Below are positions 17,900-27,426 of a DNA stretch of 27,426 nt, in pieces. Both the position numbers and the translations under genes were made by a program. How positions within the stretch are numbered: position 1 is the first letter of the stretch; every line of letters starts with the position of its first letter. The notes beneath the pieces are model-generated. The model did not search any database and was not told the origin of the DNA. It saw nothing but the letters and a program-made list of their open reading frames with translations. Source of the stretch: Macrocybe gigantea (lineage: Eukaryota; Basidiomycota; Agaricomycetes; Agaricales; Callistosporiaceae); assembly GCA_011319805.1 (NCBI GenBank), contig SJRY01000210.1, positions 1 through 27,426 of the forward strand, in the 5' to 3' direction.

Positions 17900-19744
17900 C
17901 TATGAAGACTCTAATGTCGATAGCAATCCTCTCCAAACGAAATCTCTGGCGTTTCCGCTCGACTCTGTGTATTTCGCCATGAACACCTCATCATGCGCAG
18001 CTTCAACAAATCACAGATCAGAAAAGTCAAGCCAGGAACCCTTGCAGACTTACATGGTACGACCGCTTTGTCCTTCATCCAAATTTCGTACAGCGATGCC
18101 GCTTCTGGGACGCTCAGCTGTTCAGGTACGGGCAGTGAGCGTAACCCTTTCGTGAATCCTTCCAGTGTTTTAGACCGCTTATCGTACGGTGTTGTTGCAT
18201 GGTAGCCTTGTATGTCTAGCGCCTCCTGTAGCTCCATAGGAATATTATATTGCGTGTCAGACGCAGTAAGAGCGCCAAGGAATGCGCCCCTGGCCTGTCG
18301 TGTACAGTGTGAGAAAGAAAGAGCGACAAAATGAGGCAGGAAACTGACAAAGGAACGTTTGCCGGACGCGTATTCCATGATTAATCGAGGTATGGACAAA
18401 TGGTAAGGGCGGATCGGCATGAAGCGTGGGTCACGATAAGCCGTCCGGCAATAAATGGCCTGGAAATCGTCGACCGCAAATAAAACAGGGCGACTGCCAG
18501 GACAAGTCAGCATGCGACACATGAAAAACAGCGAAAAAGGAATACTGAGTTTGCGACCCCAACTCGTGCATCAGGGCGTCGAGGATGATAGGAGCCGATG
18601 TCTGCTCCCTGAGGCCGATGTTGATCAGGTTCGAGAAGGTCGTCCCAGCCGGAACATCTCTCTTGTCATACGACAGGTTGTTTTGGGTCGTCAAATTCGA
18701 CAGCGCGGGAGAATTCACGGAAAGGAATCGCTGAAGTATCTGGACCGCAAACGCAGGTTGAAGATACGTCCGCGTCCGTATGTCGTATTCGTATGTTGTC
18801 GTCGAATTGACTAAGTTGACAGCTAGGCGTGACACATCAGTAAAAGTGAACTGTGGAGCGAATCGTTCCCTGCTGCACCTCGAGGAATATACATAACCAA
18901 CCAGTCGCTGGCTATGCAGTGCTCGACGGCTTGAAGCATGGTATAGCTCTTGCCACACCCGGCACGTCCAGCTGAGATTTATTAACAAATTAATGTTGTG
19001 ATCGTTGCAAGCAGCAGGCGAGCGCACTTAGAATATGTCGCGAGTTCAAGCTGGATTGAGTGCCAGCGTTCTCAAGCATCTCAATGATGTCAACGGTAAT
19101 GTCGCGAACCACCGAACAAGGCTGCGTCAAAAGTCGAAACTACATCCCAGAATATTCAGTCTCAGGTAGCGGAAGCAACTGCTCCAATACAAACCTCCAA
19201 CAGCATTCTTCTGGGTAGACCGAACATTTTTACCGGGTCGTTCTCCCGCAAGACAAATCTTGCAGGCTTTCCGACCATGTCTCTCGAAATTTGTTCCTAC
19301 GGGACAAGAGATAAACCTCAATAGCATCTTAAATAGCCAGCTTGACACACCGGTGTGAATTCCTGCAAAGAGCCCAGCTGTGAAGAGCTGGCTTGGATCG
19401 CGCTGCTTAGTTGGGATTTGGGCAACGGTCGAAATATCTAGAGAAAGACATCGGAGAAGCCAGTATAAGACTTGAAATTAGGAAAAGTACCGGGCCACCA
19501 GTCTTCCAAGCATCAACCCTCTTCGCGCCTTTGCGTTTGAACCGCCCTACGAAGCAGGAACAGAGATGAGTGTTATGCTCGCATTAGCTACCATGAACCC
19601 ACCAGAGGCGACAGGAGCAGCTTTTTTCTGCTGCTGCGACTTGTACCGCCTGGATTCATAGTTGATAGTCGGAACCGATGCCCTCGGCGCCAGCAGGACG
19701 GGCTGGAGCGCGCGATGCAACGAACGCGACTCCCTGGCGAGCAT
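17900..19744 (-). CDS. RSM23: Mitochondrial small-subunit ribosomal protein mS29 (DAP3/Rsm23)
   Basis: GTP-binding mS29 protein of the mitoribosome small subunit. Ten exons join in frame: 19744-19603, 19546-19499, 19437-19349, 19296-19195, 19139-19028, 18971-18879, 18822-18546, 18493-18349, 18294-18054, 18000-17900; 449 residues, about the length of yeast Rsm23. The presequence is Arg-rich (MLARESRSLHRALQ). Walker A GRAGCGKS is formed at the start of exon 6 after ILT; a Walker B-like FAVDDFQAIY lies in exon 8; family blocks TYLQPAFAVQILQRFL, RLIMEYASGKRSF, PVPEQLSVPEAASLYEIWMKD and the C-terminal DFVWRGLL are clear. Intron 8 is 54 nt and free of stops, so retention would stay in frame. Splice sites around exons 2 and 3 are the least certain. 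No frameshift was found. Confidence 0.9.
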
Positions 19745-20048
19745 GACAGTCTGTACAAGTTTTCAATTTCCGGCTTTGGGTGTCACGGCGGTAAATGGCT
19801 GTCACAAGACACACGTGACATCTACCAACTTACTTCCATCGCATATTCTGATTCATGAGTCTATTCTACAGAAAACTATCGAAGTTGTTAAGAAACAGAT
19901 TTCGGAGGCGTTTTGTTTATTGAGTTTCTTGAATATGTCTTTCTGGTCTCATTAAACACCTGCGCCCATGCCAAAAATTGAGGATGACATAATCAGCAGC
20001 TTGGGTTTGTTGCCACAAACCTACTTTATCCTACTCGCCACCGACTCG
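19745..20048. promoter_or_regulatory. Shared divergent promoter of RSM23 and the K+/H+-exchange-related gene
   Basis: 304 bp between two start codons on opposite strands, both for mitochondrial proteins. It holds CACGTGAC at 19812-19819, matching the RTCACRTG site bound by Cbf1-type bHLH factors in yeast. Whether a basidiomycete factor uses it is inference. Confidence 0.5.
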
Positions 20049-21201
20049 ATGGGTTTGGTGCGCGTCATTGCAATTCCTCTGGCACGAGGACGATTGCCCG
20101 GTCGCCTTCCAAACCCTGGGAATGCGCTACCCACGGTTTATTATCAATTCCAACAATCGGACTTATCGTCTCGCCTTCCAGCTGTTGGACGGCTGGCGCG
20201 CCGCAAGCCACTGGACAGGGCTTCCGCGTGGGTAACGACAAGGGCAAACGAGATCTGGGCTGGCTTCGGAAAGGCTCAAGGTGGCTGGAAGGTTTGTGCT
20301 TTTCTGGATCCGCCCCTCGTTCTGCTCATGTTAAGGTTGCGAAAATGACTTGGTGTCTTTTTCAGCTAAAACTATATCAGTTTGGCGAACGGTTGGTGGA
20401 CCGGATGGAGTTTGAGGAGCTTGCGCTAAAAGGCGTCGATCCATCTTTGGGACCCACCATTGCACATCCAGATTTGCGAGGCGCTGGAAAGGACGTGAAA
20501 GACGCCGAACACACGCCAAGGGTTTGTCCCGCAAAGCCAAATATTTCCTTTGAATGCTCTGACCTGTATCACAGATTCCGATTTTATTCCCGCCATCTAT
20601 CAATTCCGGCTCCACGACTTTGAAAGAACTCGGTGAACTGCTCGCATTCCGAGCCCCTCGCCATTGGAAGGGTTTTCTAACGTGGATGGTCCTCGCACCC
20701 TTTACAGCGCCCTTCATACTCATCCGTACGTTCTCAATCTCAGTTCGTAACATTTCCATCCCAGATAACGACCCACTCAGCCGTAATACCAAACATTCCG
20801 TTTTTCTTTTGCGCTTGGAGGTCGTGGTCGCATTATAGAGGTCTGTATGACATCATCCCTCTTACCCGCGCTCGCCTGACACAGACGTACAATCGAAAGC
20901 ATATAGAGCCTCGCAATACCTTCAGTCTCTCCTAGACGCCGGGGTGCTGGTGCCAGAACCCCACGAAAAGTTGGATGCCGTCTACAAGGAGCACGCCGCG
21001 CGGAACCGCCTCGACTCGGACAAGGTCGCAGAACCGGATACCAATAACGCCTCGAAACAGACATCACATTCTCTCCTTCTGACTAGTGACGCCTTGCCCA
21101 TCATCGCCACAATTCTCAATTTCAACGCCGCCGCGGTCGCCGACCTGCGTCGCGCGTTCCATCAGGCGGAAGTCAGGATCGGAAGCGGCAGGCCTCCATA
21201 G
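20049..21201 (+). CDS. Mitochondrial K+/H+ exchange-related inner-membrane protein (Mit_KHE1 family)
   Basis: Resembles the fungal Mit_KHE1 family (yeast YDL183C), proposed to take part in mitochondrial K+/H+ exchange. Five exons: 20049-20291, 20366-20521, 20575-20725, 20781-20840, 20900-21201; 303 residues. The Met at 20049 (MGLVRVIAIPLARG) fits the family start. Blocks: VYYQFQ; ANEIWAGFGKAQGGWK; FGERLVDRMEFEELALKGVDPS; a hydrophobic pair GFLTWMVLAPFTAPFILI and VIPNIPFFFCAWRSWSHYRA, the conserved core and likely membrane segment; then ASQYLQSLLDAGVLVPEP. The last acceptor is ambiguous: 20884, 20899 and 20908 all keep frame; 20899 fits relatives best. No indels were seen. Expression is probably coupled to RSM23 through the shared promoter. 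Confidence 0.8.
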
Positions 21202-21592
21202 CTCATGCTCATCGATCCCTTGTGCAAGTCAAACGCTGCAGGTCCGGTTCGTGTATTGTTATCGCTCCAGTAATCATGTACAATCTTTGTTTCGCTCTCA
21301 ACTCAAGCAGTGTATGGAATATACAGGACTAATGATACATCGTTTATGAATCCAGGCGGCCTCGTCCGCAGACGCAGCAGATCGGCCGGATATGAAAGGG
21401 AAGGGGGTAAAAAAAAAAAAGGTGGCACAGAAACTCCAAAGAAAAGTCATATAACGGTTAAGTATAAGCATGCAACGAAAGAGGCGGCAGTACATTTTCG
21501 GCGGGCAGACCTTTGTGTGGGATACAGGTATTGTTTTGGGTGGGGTAAATTGAAGGAAAACCGGAAGGGTATCGTGGCTTGGAAAAAAAAAA
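21202..21592. other. Convergent 3' intergenic region
   Basis: Lies between the plus-strand K+/H+-related gene and the minus-strand F-box gene, so both 3' ends fall here. It holds an A12 tract near 21409-21420 and a T-rich minus-strand tract near 21583-21592. The open frame at 21310-21759 overlaps the F-box gene and has no family resemblance. Confidence 0.4.
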
Positions 21593-23434
21593 TCATTCGT
21601 CTTCATCGGTTTCATCGTCATCATCCTGACCCTCCATCGTCTCAGATTCACCTTCACCGAGCTCCTCTCCTTCCTCGTCGTCATCATCCTCTGCGTCGTC
21701 TTCGAAACACTCCACTCGCACCTTTCGTCCATCCTCCCCCACCCAACCGGCATCAATGAGACTGTCGAGCACGGGATCCCTGCCACGTCTGCGCTCGCTC
21801 CACTTGACTAACCATCTCTCCACTCTTCGCAGACCCGGACCCTTTTTCGGCTCGCAGACAGAGGCAGCAATCTCCCGATAGCGTATGATGTTTGCGATTC
21901 TGGTGCCAGACAGTCCAGATACTACGAGTTGGCGAAGGTTGGGCAGGACGCAGGTCCTTTTGATGCGTCGTTGATGCAGATAAGGGAATGGCTCGCAGAC
22001 GATGTTAAGGCGGGTGGACATGCTGTCCTGAAGCTCAGAAGCGACATCGACGGAAGAGTCATCTTCCCTCCGCTCCTCAAACCGTTCATCGTCCCCTTCA
22101 ACCTCGACGGTCTCCCTCAAGAGCTCGTCAAAGCATTCTGGGACACGTTGAAAGTCAACCTCGAGGGTCTGCAGCCCTTTCAAGGCCAGCAACAAGGTGC
22201 GGAGGCTGGCTTTGCTGCACTCCAGCGCGGTGACGGTGAGCGTCTCGAGGTTGGCGAGATATGGAAGGGGCAGATGACCATTATGGGAAGGATAGGCCGG
22301 GGAAAGGGTGGAAGTGGAAGAAGCCGGAGATAGATTTCCAAGAGGGGAAGACGGAGAAAGTGTGCTTGAGGCCGTCGGAGAGCCTAATGGGGCGGTGGAG
22401 GGATCTACGTGGGAAACATGCGAATCATGGGCGCCCGCAACGAGCTCGATGAAGGGAGAGAAATCTTGATCGGGCAAGTCCAGGCTTAGCCTTTTCACCC
22501 CGGGTAGTACGAGGCGCTCCATCAGTTGACAGAGGTAATCAGGATCGAGATCAGTCAGACTGAGATGCTCCAGGGACTCATTGTAGATTTTATCACCTGC
22601 AGAGGGCCAAATGTTGGCTGGGTCGTCATTGGCGAGTCTCGGGCCCGAATAATGCAATGACAACGCGCGGAGCTCTGGGCTGTTGCGAAGCATGTTGTCC
22701 CAGTATTCGTAAGATGGACGTATGTTTTCTGGATGGAGGGCGAGCTCGAGGTGGTGAAGGTGTATAAGATAAGGACTGGCTGCCCAGGGAAGGTTGACGC
22801 CAATAAGCGAGACGTTCTTGAGGCGAGGGAGGACGTTGCTAAAGACCATGACCGGGGGACGATAGGTCGCGAAATAGAGATTCTGGGAGGTGCGGTAGTC
22901 TTCAAAATGGTAAAGCTGGAGGGTCTCGAGATTGGGGGCGGGACCACAGGAGCTGAGATGCTGACGGGCGGCGATCTTGCAGTCGTTGTCTCGTACCTTG
23001 AGATGGAAGGCGCGCCAGCGCTGGACGTAAGGAATGATGATGTGAAAGATGTCGTGGATCTGGTCCCTGCAGAGGTGACGCCTGGGATGTGGTCGCTCGG
23101 TGCGACTGTGTCGACGAGAATGTCGAGAAGCTGGTTCGGCGCGGTACAACGCCTCAGATATTCTACTGCACGAGGAAGTGTGCGGGCTCGCGAAAGTGAA
23201 GGACGCTCCAGAGCGAGGAGGTACGAAGGGCGATCTGACGCCAGTGTGTGCAGACATGAGAGACGAGGAGTTGAAAGTTGGAGGAGGGCGTGAAGTAGTA
23301 GTCCTGGTCTGGTTTGAGGAGGAAAGGCGACCGTCGTAAGGATAATCGTAATTTGCGCCGAGGACGAAGATGCGGGCGAGGAGCTCGACTGGAAGGGCGT
23401 GTACGCCGCTTGGGCGGTGGGCGAAGAGGGCCAT
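21593..23434 (-). CDS. F-box-like/leucine-rich-repeat protein
   Basis: Single-exon ORF of 613 codons. F-box-like proteins serve as substrate adaptors in SCF ubiquitin ligases; this type is strongly expanded in Agaricomycetes. The N-terminus has the F-box core ALPVELLARIFVLGANYDYP (residues about 13-32). The second F-box half (LLVSHVCTHWRQIALRTSSLWSVL) is in the next frame over at about 23180-23330, and a following block (EYLRRCTAPNQLLDILVDTV) is in the third frame at about 23075-23175. The original frame resumes at LCRDQIHDIF. Thus three one-base losses lie within about 260 bp, net in frame. The rest has irregular LRR-like segments (LPRLKNVSLIGVNL, LRALSLHYSG, LEHLSLTDL) and ends in an acidic tail of about 35 residues. 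The substrate is unknown. Confidence 0.75.
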   Translation of the reverse strand: MALFAHRPSGVHALPVELLARIFVLGANYDYPYDGRLSSSNQTRTTTSRPPPTFNSSSLMSAHTGVRSPFVPPRSGASFTFASPHTSSCSRISEALYRAEPASRHSRRHSRTERPHPRRHLCRDQIHDIFHIIIPYVQRWRAFHLKVRDNDCKIAARQHLSSCGPAPNLETLQLYHFEDYRTSQNLYFATYRPPVMVFSNVLPRLKNVSLIGVNLPWAASPYLIHLHHLELALHPENIRPSYEYWDNMLRNSPELRALSLHYSGPRLANDDPANIWPSAGDKIYNESLEHLSLTDLDPDYLCQLMERLVLPGVKRLSLDLPDQDFSPFIELVAGAHDSHVSHVDPSTAPLGSPTASSTLSPSSPLGNLSPASSTSTLSPAYPSHNGHLPLPYLANLETLTVTALECSKASLRTLLLALKGLQTLEVDFQRVPECFDELLRETVEVEGDDERFEERREDDSSVDVASELQDSMSTRLNIVCEPFPYLHQRRIKRTCVLPNLRQLVVSGLSGTRIANIIRYREIAASVCEPKKGPGLRRVERWLVKWSERRRGRDPVLDSLIDAGWVGEDGRKVRVECFEDDAEDDDDEEGEELGEGESETMEGQDDDDETDEDE

Positions 23435-23860
23435 CAGGGGAAAGGCGCGAGTTTGGAGTGTCTGATTCTGGATTTAATACTGTCGGGCAGCTGACACACT
23501 CTAATTGGTTCACCATTTCCCACCAAATGCAAGCTCTCCTCTTGCCAGTGCTCGTCCTACGCAGGATATTCAACGTTATATCCACAATTTCCTTGTCGAC
23601 GCACTGTCTCAGACCAGACGATGCTGCTCAACGGCCTATCGAAGCTTCATATTTATGTGAGCACAATCGCTCGTTCCGTCTCGACTTGATCATCACAGCA
23701 TACATCTTTGCAGTCCCATGGGTCAGGAGCTTCTGGCGACCGTCGCTCCTCGCAGCGCAGCAGACCGTTTATCCCTGCCCGAGGACGATCTCGAGTCCTT
23801 CACCCCGTCACCCGGACATAAACATGACCAGAACCATCTTTGGACATAATCCACCGTCTC
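23435..23860. promoter_or_regulatory. Divergent intergenic region, F-box gene and lipase
   Basis: Contains the promoters of both flanking genes. ATTGG at 23504-23508 gives a CCAAT box on the minus strand about 70 bp upstream of the F-box ATG. An ATG at 23718 could open the lipase N-terminus (MGQELLATVAPRSAADRL) if a one-base loss near 23845 is assumed. Confidence 0.4.
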
Positions 23861-25578
23861 ATGGCCCATCCAGCACTCTACGATCCCCTGCGCACTCCCC
23901 GCTATCCTATCGTGCTTTGCCACGGTGAGTCCCACCAGCTCTGCCGGTGATGTCATGAGACCCATCCGCACACAGGTCTCTATGGCTTCGACTCTCGCGG
24001 TCCTCTCATGTTTCCCAGCCTCAGAATGCACTACTGGGCCAATGTGCTCAAGATCCTCCGCGACACCTTGCGCGCAGAGGTCATCGTCACGTCCGTCCCA
24101 GGGTACGCCTGCCTACCCACTCTCTTTCTATGCCGCCTCTTCCGACACGTGCACAGCACAGGCTCCATCTTGTCCCGCTCCGAAGCCCTTGACCAGCAGC
24201 TGCAGCACAAGGCCAGGGGTCGCGGCATCAACTTCATTGCTCATTCTATGGGTGGCCTTGACTGCAGATACCTCATAACTCACTTAAAGCCGGTCGAATA
24301 CGCTCCCCTCTCTCTGACCACCATCAGCACACCACACAGGGGCAGTCCATTCATGGACTGGTGTGCTGTCAGTGGCGTTAATCCACCGCAAAAATATGCA
24401 TTCTAACCCACACATAACAGGAAAATATCGGCATCGGTAAACTCCGCAAAGAGCAACAGGAACTCAAGCGGCCCGTAGAGTGGGAGGCACTCAACGAGTG
24501 GGACTTTCCTGACCAGTCCGAGTCATCCTACGAGCCGGCCAAACAACCTTCTGCTGAAAGCACCACCGTCAAGACGAAGTCCGAATCCTCTATATCCCTC
24601 TCCCTCTCGTCCATCCCCTCCTCGTTCACGACCCTCCTGCTGTCCACCGTCGACTCCCCAGCATACGCAAACCTCACAACCGCCTACCTCAACGACGTCT
24701 TCAATCCCGCGACACCCGACGACCCCAGCGTGAAATATTTTAGTGTGGCAGGCCGCATGGACAGCGTTAGCATATGGCACCCCTTTTGGCTACCGAAAAT
24801 GGTCGTCGACGGAACAGAACAAAAACATCGTGGCCGACTCAGGGCGCTCTGGGAAGCCAGTAAGGAGCTCGACTCTAGACGCAGCCTTCCCCTGTGGGCT
24901 CAGGACCGCGAGTGGGGCAATGATGGTCTGGTGACCATCCAGAGCGCAAGATGGGGCGAATTCCTTGGCATAATGGAGGGCTGCGATCGTGAGTCTACAC
25001 GCCTTTCATTTGAACTATCCGGCTTGATCTGACCCTCAACTCAGACTGGGAAATGAGGGGGCACGTGGCATAGAATTCGGTGTCGACCTACCAGCAATCC
25101 CTGCTTTAGGACTAGGCGTATCAAACAACTCCACACCCGACCGCTCGAGAACCAAGACAGCTGGAGCCTCATGGACTGGACACGTCTCATAGGCACTTGG
25201 AAAAAGGAGGATAAACTCGCCCCTCAGACCGTCACTGCTATGGAAACTCGCGTCACCGGTGCATCGGACAAGCTCAAGCTCGAACGCCAACGCCAACGAG
25301 ACTCGGATGATGCCGTGGTCAAGGCGTCTACCGCGAGATTATCTGCCGTCGTTGACTGGCTGACCGAACAAGTCCCCCCCACCTCTATCTTTGGCTCAAA
25401 ACCTAAACCGTCTGAAGACGCCAAGCACGTTGCGGGAGTGAAGGACGAACTACCTGCGATGTCTACTTATCTCGACAAGGAACAAAAGCAAGGGAGGAGG
25501 CACGACCTTGCATCTAAGGTGGACCTCGAGCGTTTTTACATCGCCTTGGCGAGAAAGCTCTACGATGAGGGATTGTAG
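23861..25578 (+). CDS. TGL2: TGL2-like alpha/beta-hydrolase lipase (frameshifted)
   Basis: Resembles fungal TGL2-type triacylglycerol lipases, mitochondrial in yeast. Exons: 23861-23924, 23976-24102, 24157-24367, 24421-24988, 25045-25578. Blocks: RYPIVLCHGLYGFDSRGP (oxyanion side, His-Gly), MHYWANVL, EVIVTSVPGTGS, the nucleophile elbow AHSMGGLDCRYL, and TISTPHRGSPFMDWC. A Ser/Thr-rich insertion follows (SESSISLSLSSIPSS), then the catalytic C-terminal region with NDGLVTIQSARWGEF. In exon 5 the expected frame changes at a G5 run (25057-25061; six G would restore it) and again near 25146, after which SWSLMDWTRLIGTWKK through LERFYIALARKL is read. As given, the frame would stop early. The start is uncertain: Met at 23861 or, with a further one-base change, 23718. 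Confidence 0.75.
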
Positions 25579-26026
25579 TCTGCATTATCAGACCATCGAG
25601 GTCAGCGTGCCCACCGCTATGCTCCAAAGGTCGCCCTGCGCTTCAGGCCTGCGCGTCGACACACGACCGAGCGCTGTGGAGGTGGCTATGCAACTGGCGT
25701 CGGCGATTTAGAAGCTCCCATAAAGATGCGTATCGTCTCTTCGTCGTCTTTAGGTCTTTCGGACGCATCTATACTCGAGTTAGATAGCTCCTCACATACG
25801 AGCTGTGTACACAAAGAGCTTTAGATAGGTAATGACAAAGCTTTCTCTTAACATATTCGATCCTTCCATTCACAGGCATGCATATGCGCACGCAAGTCAC
25901 GCTCTCCCGGTCTTCTTGCCTGCACCGACACATATGTTGGTGCGTCGCATATAGATCACTTTCCATGCCATCCTCATCACATGAATCCTCCGTGCCCACG
26001 CAAATAAAAGCTTCTCGAAATGATCA
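25579..26026. promoter_or_regulatory. Intergenic region, lipase 3' end and hexosaminidase promoter
   Basis: No gene is seen. AAATAAAAG at about 26002-26010 is a TATA-like element only about 20-40 bases before the hexosaminidase ATG, so the transcription start may lie very near it or elsewhere. Confidence 0.35.
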
Positions 26027-27426
26027 ATGTTGAATGGTTTCTCCATGTTCTCGACTGTCATTCACGCAATCGCCGGCACGCTTGCCGTCGCTCCCCTTAC
26101 CGCTCATGCACTATGGCCCATGCCCCGATCGCTGCAGACCGGAACGGCGCTTCTCAAGCTTGCTCCCACCTTCGACATCCAGGTCAACGTGAACAATCCG
26201 CCGCAGGATTTGCTTGATGCAGTCGGCCGTACCAAGGCATACATCCGGACGGACAAGCTCCAGCGGCTTGTGCTCGGCCGCGGCGCCAACGACAGCATCG
26301 GCCTGCAGACCGCACGCGCGCTGCCGCAGCTCGTCATCTCGCTCTCCAGCAACTCGCCCGTGCGCCCGGTCGCGGTTGAGGCCGTCGAGGCGCACGCCAG
26401 CAGGAGCGAGGGCTACTCCCTCACCGTGCCCTCTGACGGGTCGGCCGCGAGCATCACTGCGAACTCGACCCTGGGCCTACTGCGTGGTTTGACGACGTTT
26501 TGAACAGCTGTGGTATGATGCTGGAGGCGTAACGTACACCTACCAGGCTCCGATTAGCATCGTTAATGATATCCCAGCTTATGTACGTTCTCTCCGCCTT
26601 CTTGAGGTGGTTGACTGAGACCAGGGAGCCTTATCGAGGTTTTATGCTGGACACTGCAAGAAATTTGTATGTATACACGACCGCGTGCATTCATCCAATA
26701 ACTCACCTTCTATAAGCTTCCCTGTGACAGATATAAAACGAACACTTGACGCAATGAGCTGGGCTAAAGTCCGTTCTTATTCCGTTCCGACATCTGCAAC
26801 GAATAGTTCCGAATCTCGATTGAACAGATCAACACCTTTCATTGGCACATTGTCGACTCCCAGAGTTTCCCGCTTCTGTTGCCGAGTTCCCCGAACTGGC
26901 CGCAAAAGGAGCATACTCTCAAGCGGAGACTTACTCGCCAGCCGATGTCCAAGATATTGTATCATATGCCGGATCGGTAAGCCACGACGCCCTCAGTTGA
27001 TTTATGCACACCAAACATTTTCAAGCGGGGCGTCGATGTCTTGATGGTAGTTTTATCGCATTTCCTGAATATAACAATCAGTAAATTGATTACCAGGAAA
27101 TCGATACTCCTGGACACTCAGCGTCATTGCTGAATCCCATCCCGAGCATATTGCATGCAACGAAGCGAAGCCTTGGTCTAGCTTTGCCGGCGAGCCACCT
27201 GCAGGCCAGCTCCGCATGGCTTCTGCTGCGACCACAACCTTCACAGCTAATTTGATTTCAGCTGTCGCGAAAAACGCTCCCATCCAAGCTGTTCAGCACA
27301 GGTGGCGACGAAGTGAACACCAATTGTTATGCAAATGATGCACAACCCAAACGGACCTCAAAAATAGTGGCAGGACACTCGAGCAGGCGCTAAGCGTCTT
27401 CGTGCAAACGACTCACAGATCTCTGA
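26027..27426 (+). CDS. Beta-N-acetylhexosaminidase, GH20 (partial, frameshifted)
   Basis: Secreted exo-enzyme removing terminal GlcNAc/GalNAc from chitin oligomers and glycans; it works after endochitinases in wall turnover. The start at 26027 or 26045 gives a signal peptide ([21 protein letters not shown]). The N-terminal GH20b-like domain holds [30 protein letters not shown] region and [12 protein letters not shown]. Exons: 26027-26582, 26629-26666, 26717-26768, 26828-26976, 27026-27046 (21 nt), 27097 to the window end. Catalytic-domain blocks: [38 protein letters not shown], and GGDEVN with the Asp-Glu pair at about 27307-27312. Five one-base indels break the frame: extra T at 26498-26501, loss near 26883, loss near 27128, extra A at 27270-27274, loss near 27345. 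The 3' end lies outside the window. Confidence 0.82.

Noticed and set aside
20331..20792. Minus-strand ORF over the K+/H+-related gene
   Set aside because: Covers exons and introns of the clearly conserved plus-strand gene.
22733..23293. 186-codon plus-strand ORF
   Set aside because: Antisense of the F-box gene; composition reflects the LRR coding strand.
1..27426. CRISPR array, tRNA, rRNA, or prokaryote-type defence or biosynthetic cluster
   Set aside because: No regularly spaced identical repeats, no tRNA-like cloverleaf recognised, and gene structure is eukaryotic throughout.

Overview
The window looks like nuclear DNA of a basidiomycete fungus, probably an Agaricomycete. Genes carry many 50-70 nt GT-AG introns, protein families match mushroom-forming fungi, and the mobile elements (a KDZ-associated CxC5/CxC6 gene, a DIRS-like tyrosine-recombinase element, a Ty3/Gypsy chromovirus) are typical of that class. 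I see no rRNA, tRNA, CRISPR array or bacterial operon.

Left part (1 to about 14100) is a transposon island. Positions 1-2490 hold spliced-looking but broken ORFs I cannot name. Positions about 2490-4420 are a decayed CxC5/CxC6 gene of the type that travels with KDZ transposases. A minisatellite with an 11-bp period follows (about 4540-5205) and flips orientation near 5206-5216. Then comes a DIRS-like RNase H plus tyrosine recombinase relic (about 5305-7195). The first 7.5 kb has fewer than 20 CpG dinucleotides, and its stop codons and lost arginines fit CpG to TpG/CpA decay. At 7571-13699 lies a solo LTR with a perfect 5-bp target duplication (GTTAC), split at its TATA box by a younger, minus-strand 5.8-kb Ty3/Gypsy chromovirus (7770-13579).

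Right part (about 14100-27426) is gene-rich. On the minus strand are the 2-oxoglutarate dehydrogenase E1 gene (KGD1, 10 exons) and mitochondrial ribosomal protein mS29/DAP3 (RSM23, 10 exons). The latter shares a 304-bp divergent promoter with a plus-strand mitochondrial K+/H+-exchange-related membrane protein gene. Then follow a minus-strand F-box-like gene, a plus-strand TGL2-like lipase and a plus-strand GH20 beta-hexosaminidase cut by the window end. Four of these six genes encode proteins that are mitochondrial in yeast or are predicted to be: TCA cycle, mitoribosome, inner-membrane ion exchange, and a lipase whose yeast relative is mitochondrial.

Several right-hand genes carry single-base frameshifts when read against family expectation: a compensated pair in KGD1, three one-base losses in the F-box gene, two or three in the lipase and five indels in the hexosaminidase. 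RSM23 and the K+/H+ gene have none. Residual assembly error rising toward the right end is the simplest explanation; real compensated frameshifts are the exciting alternative. I found no complete undescribed defence or metabolic system.
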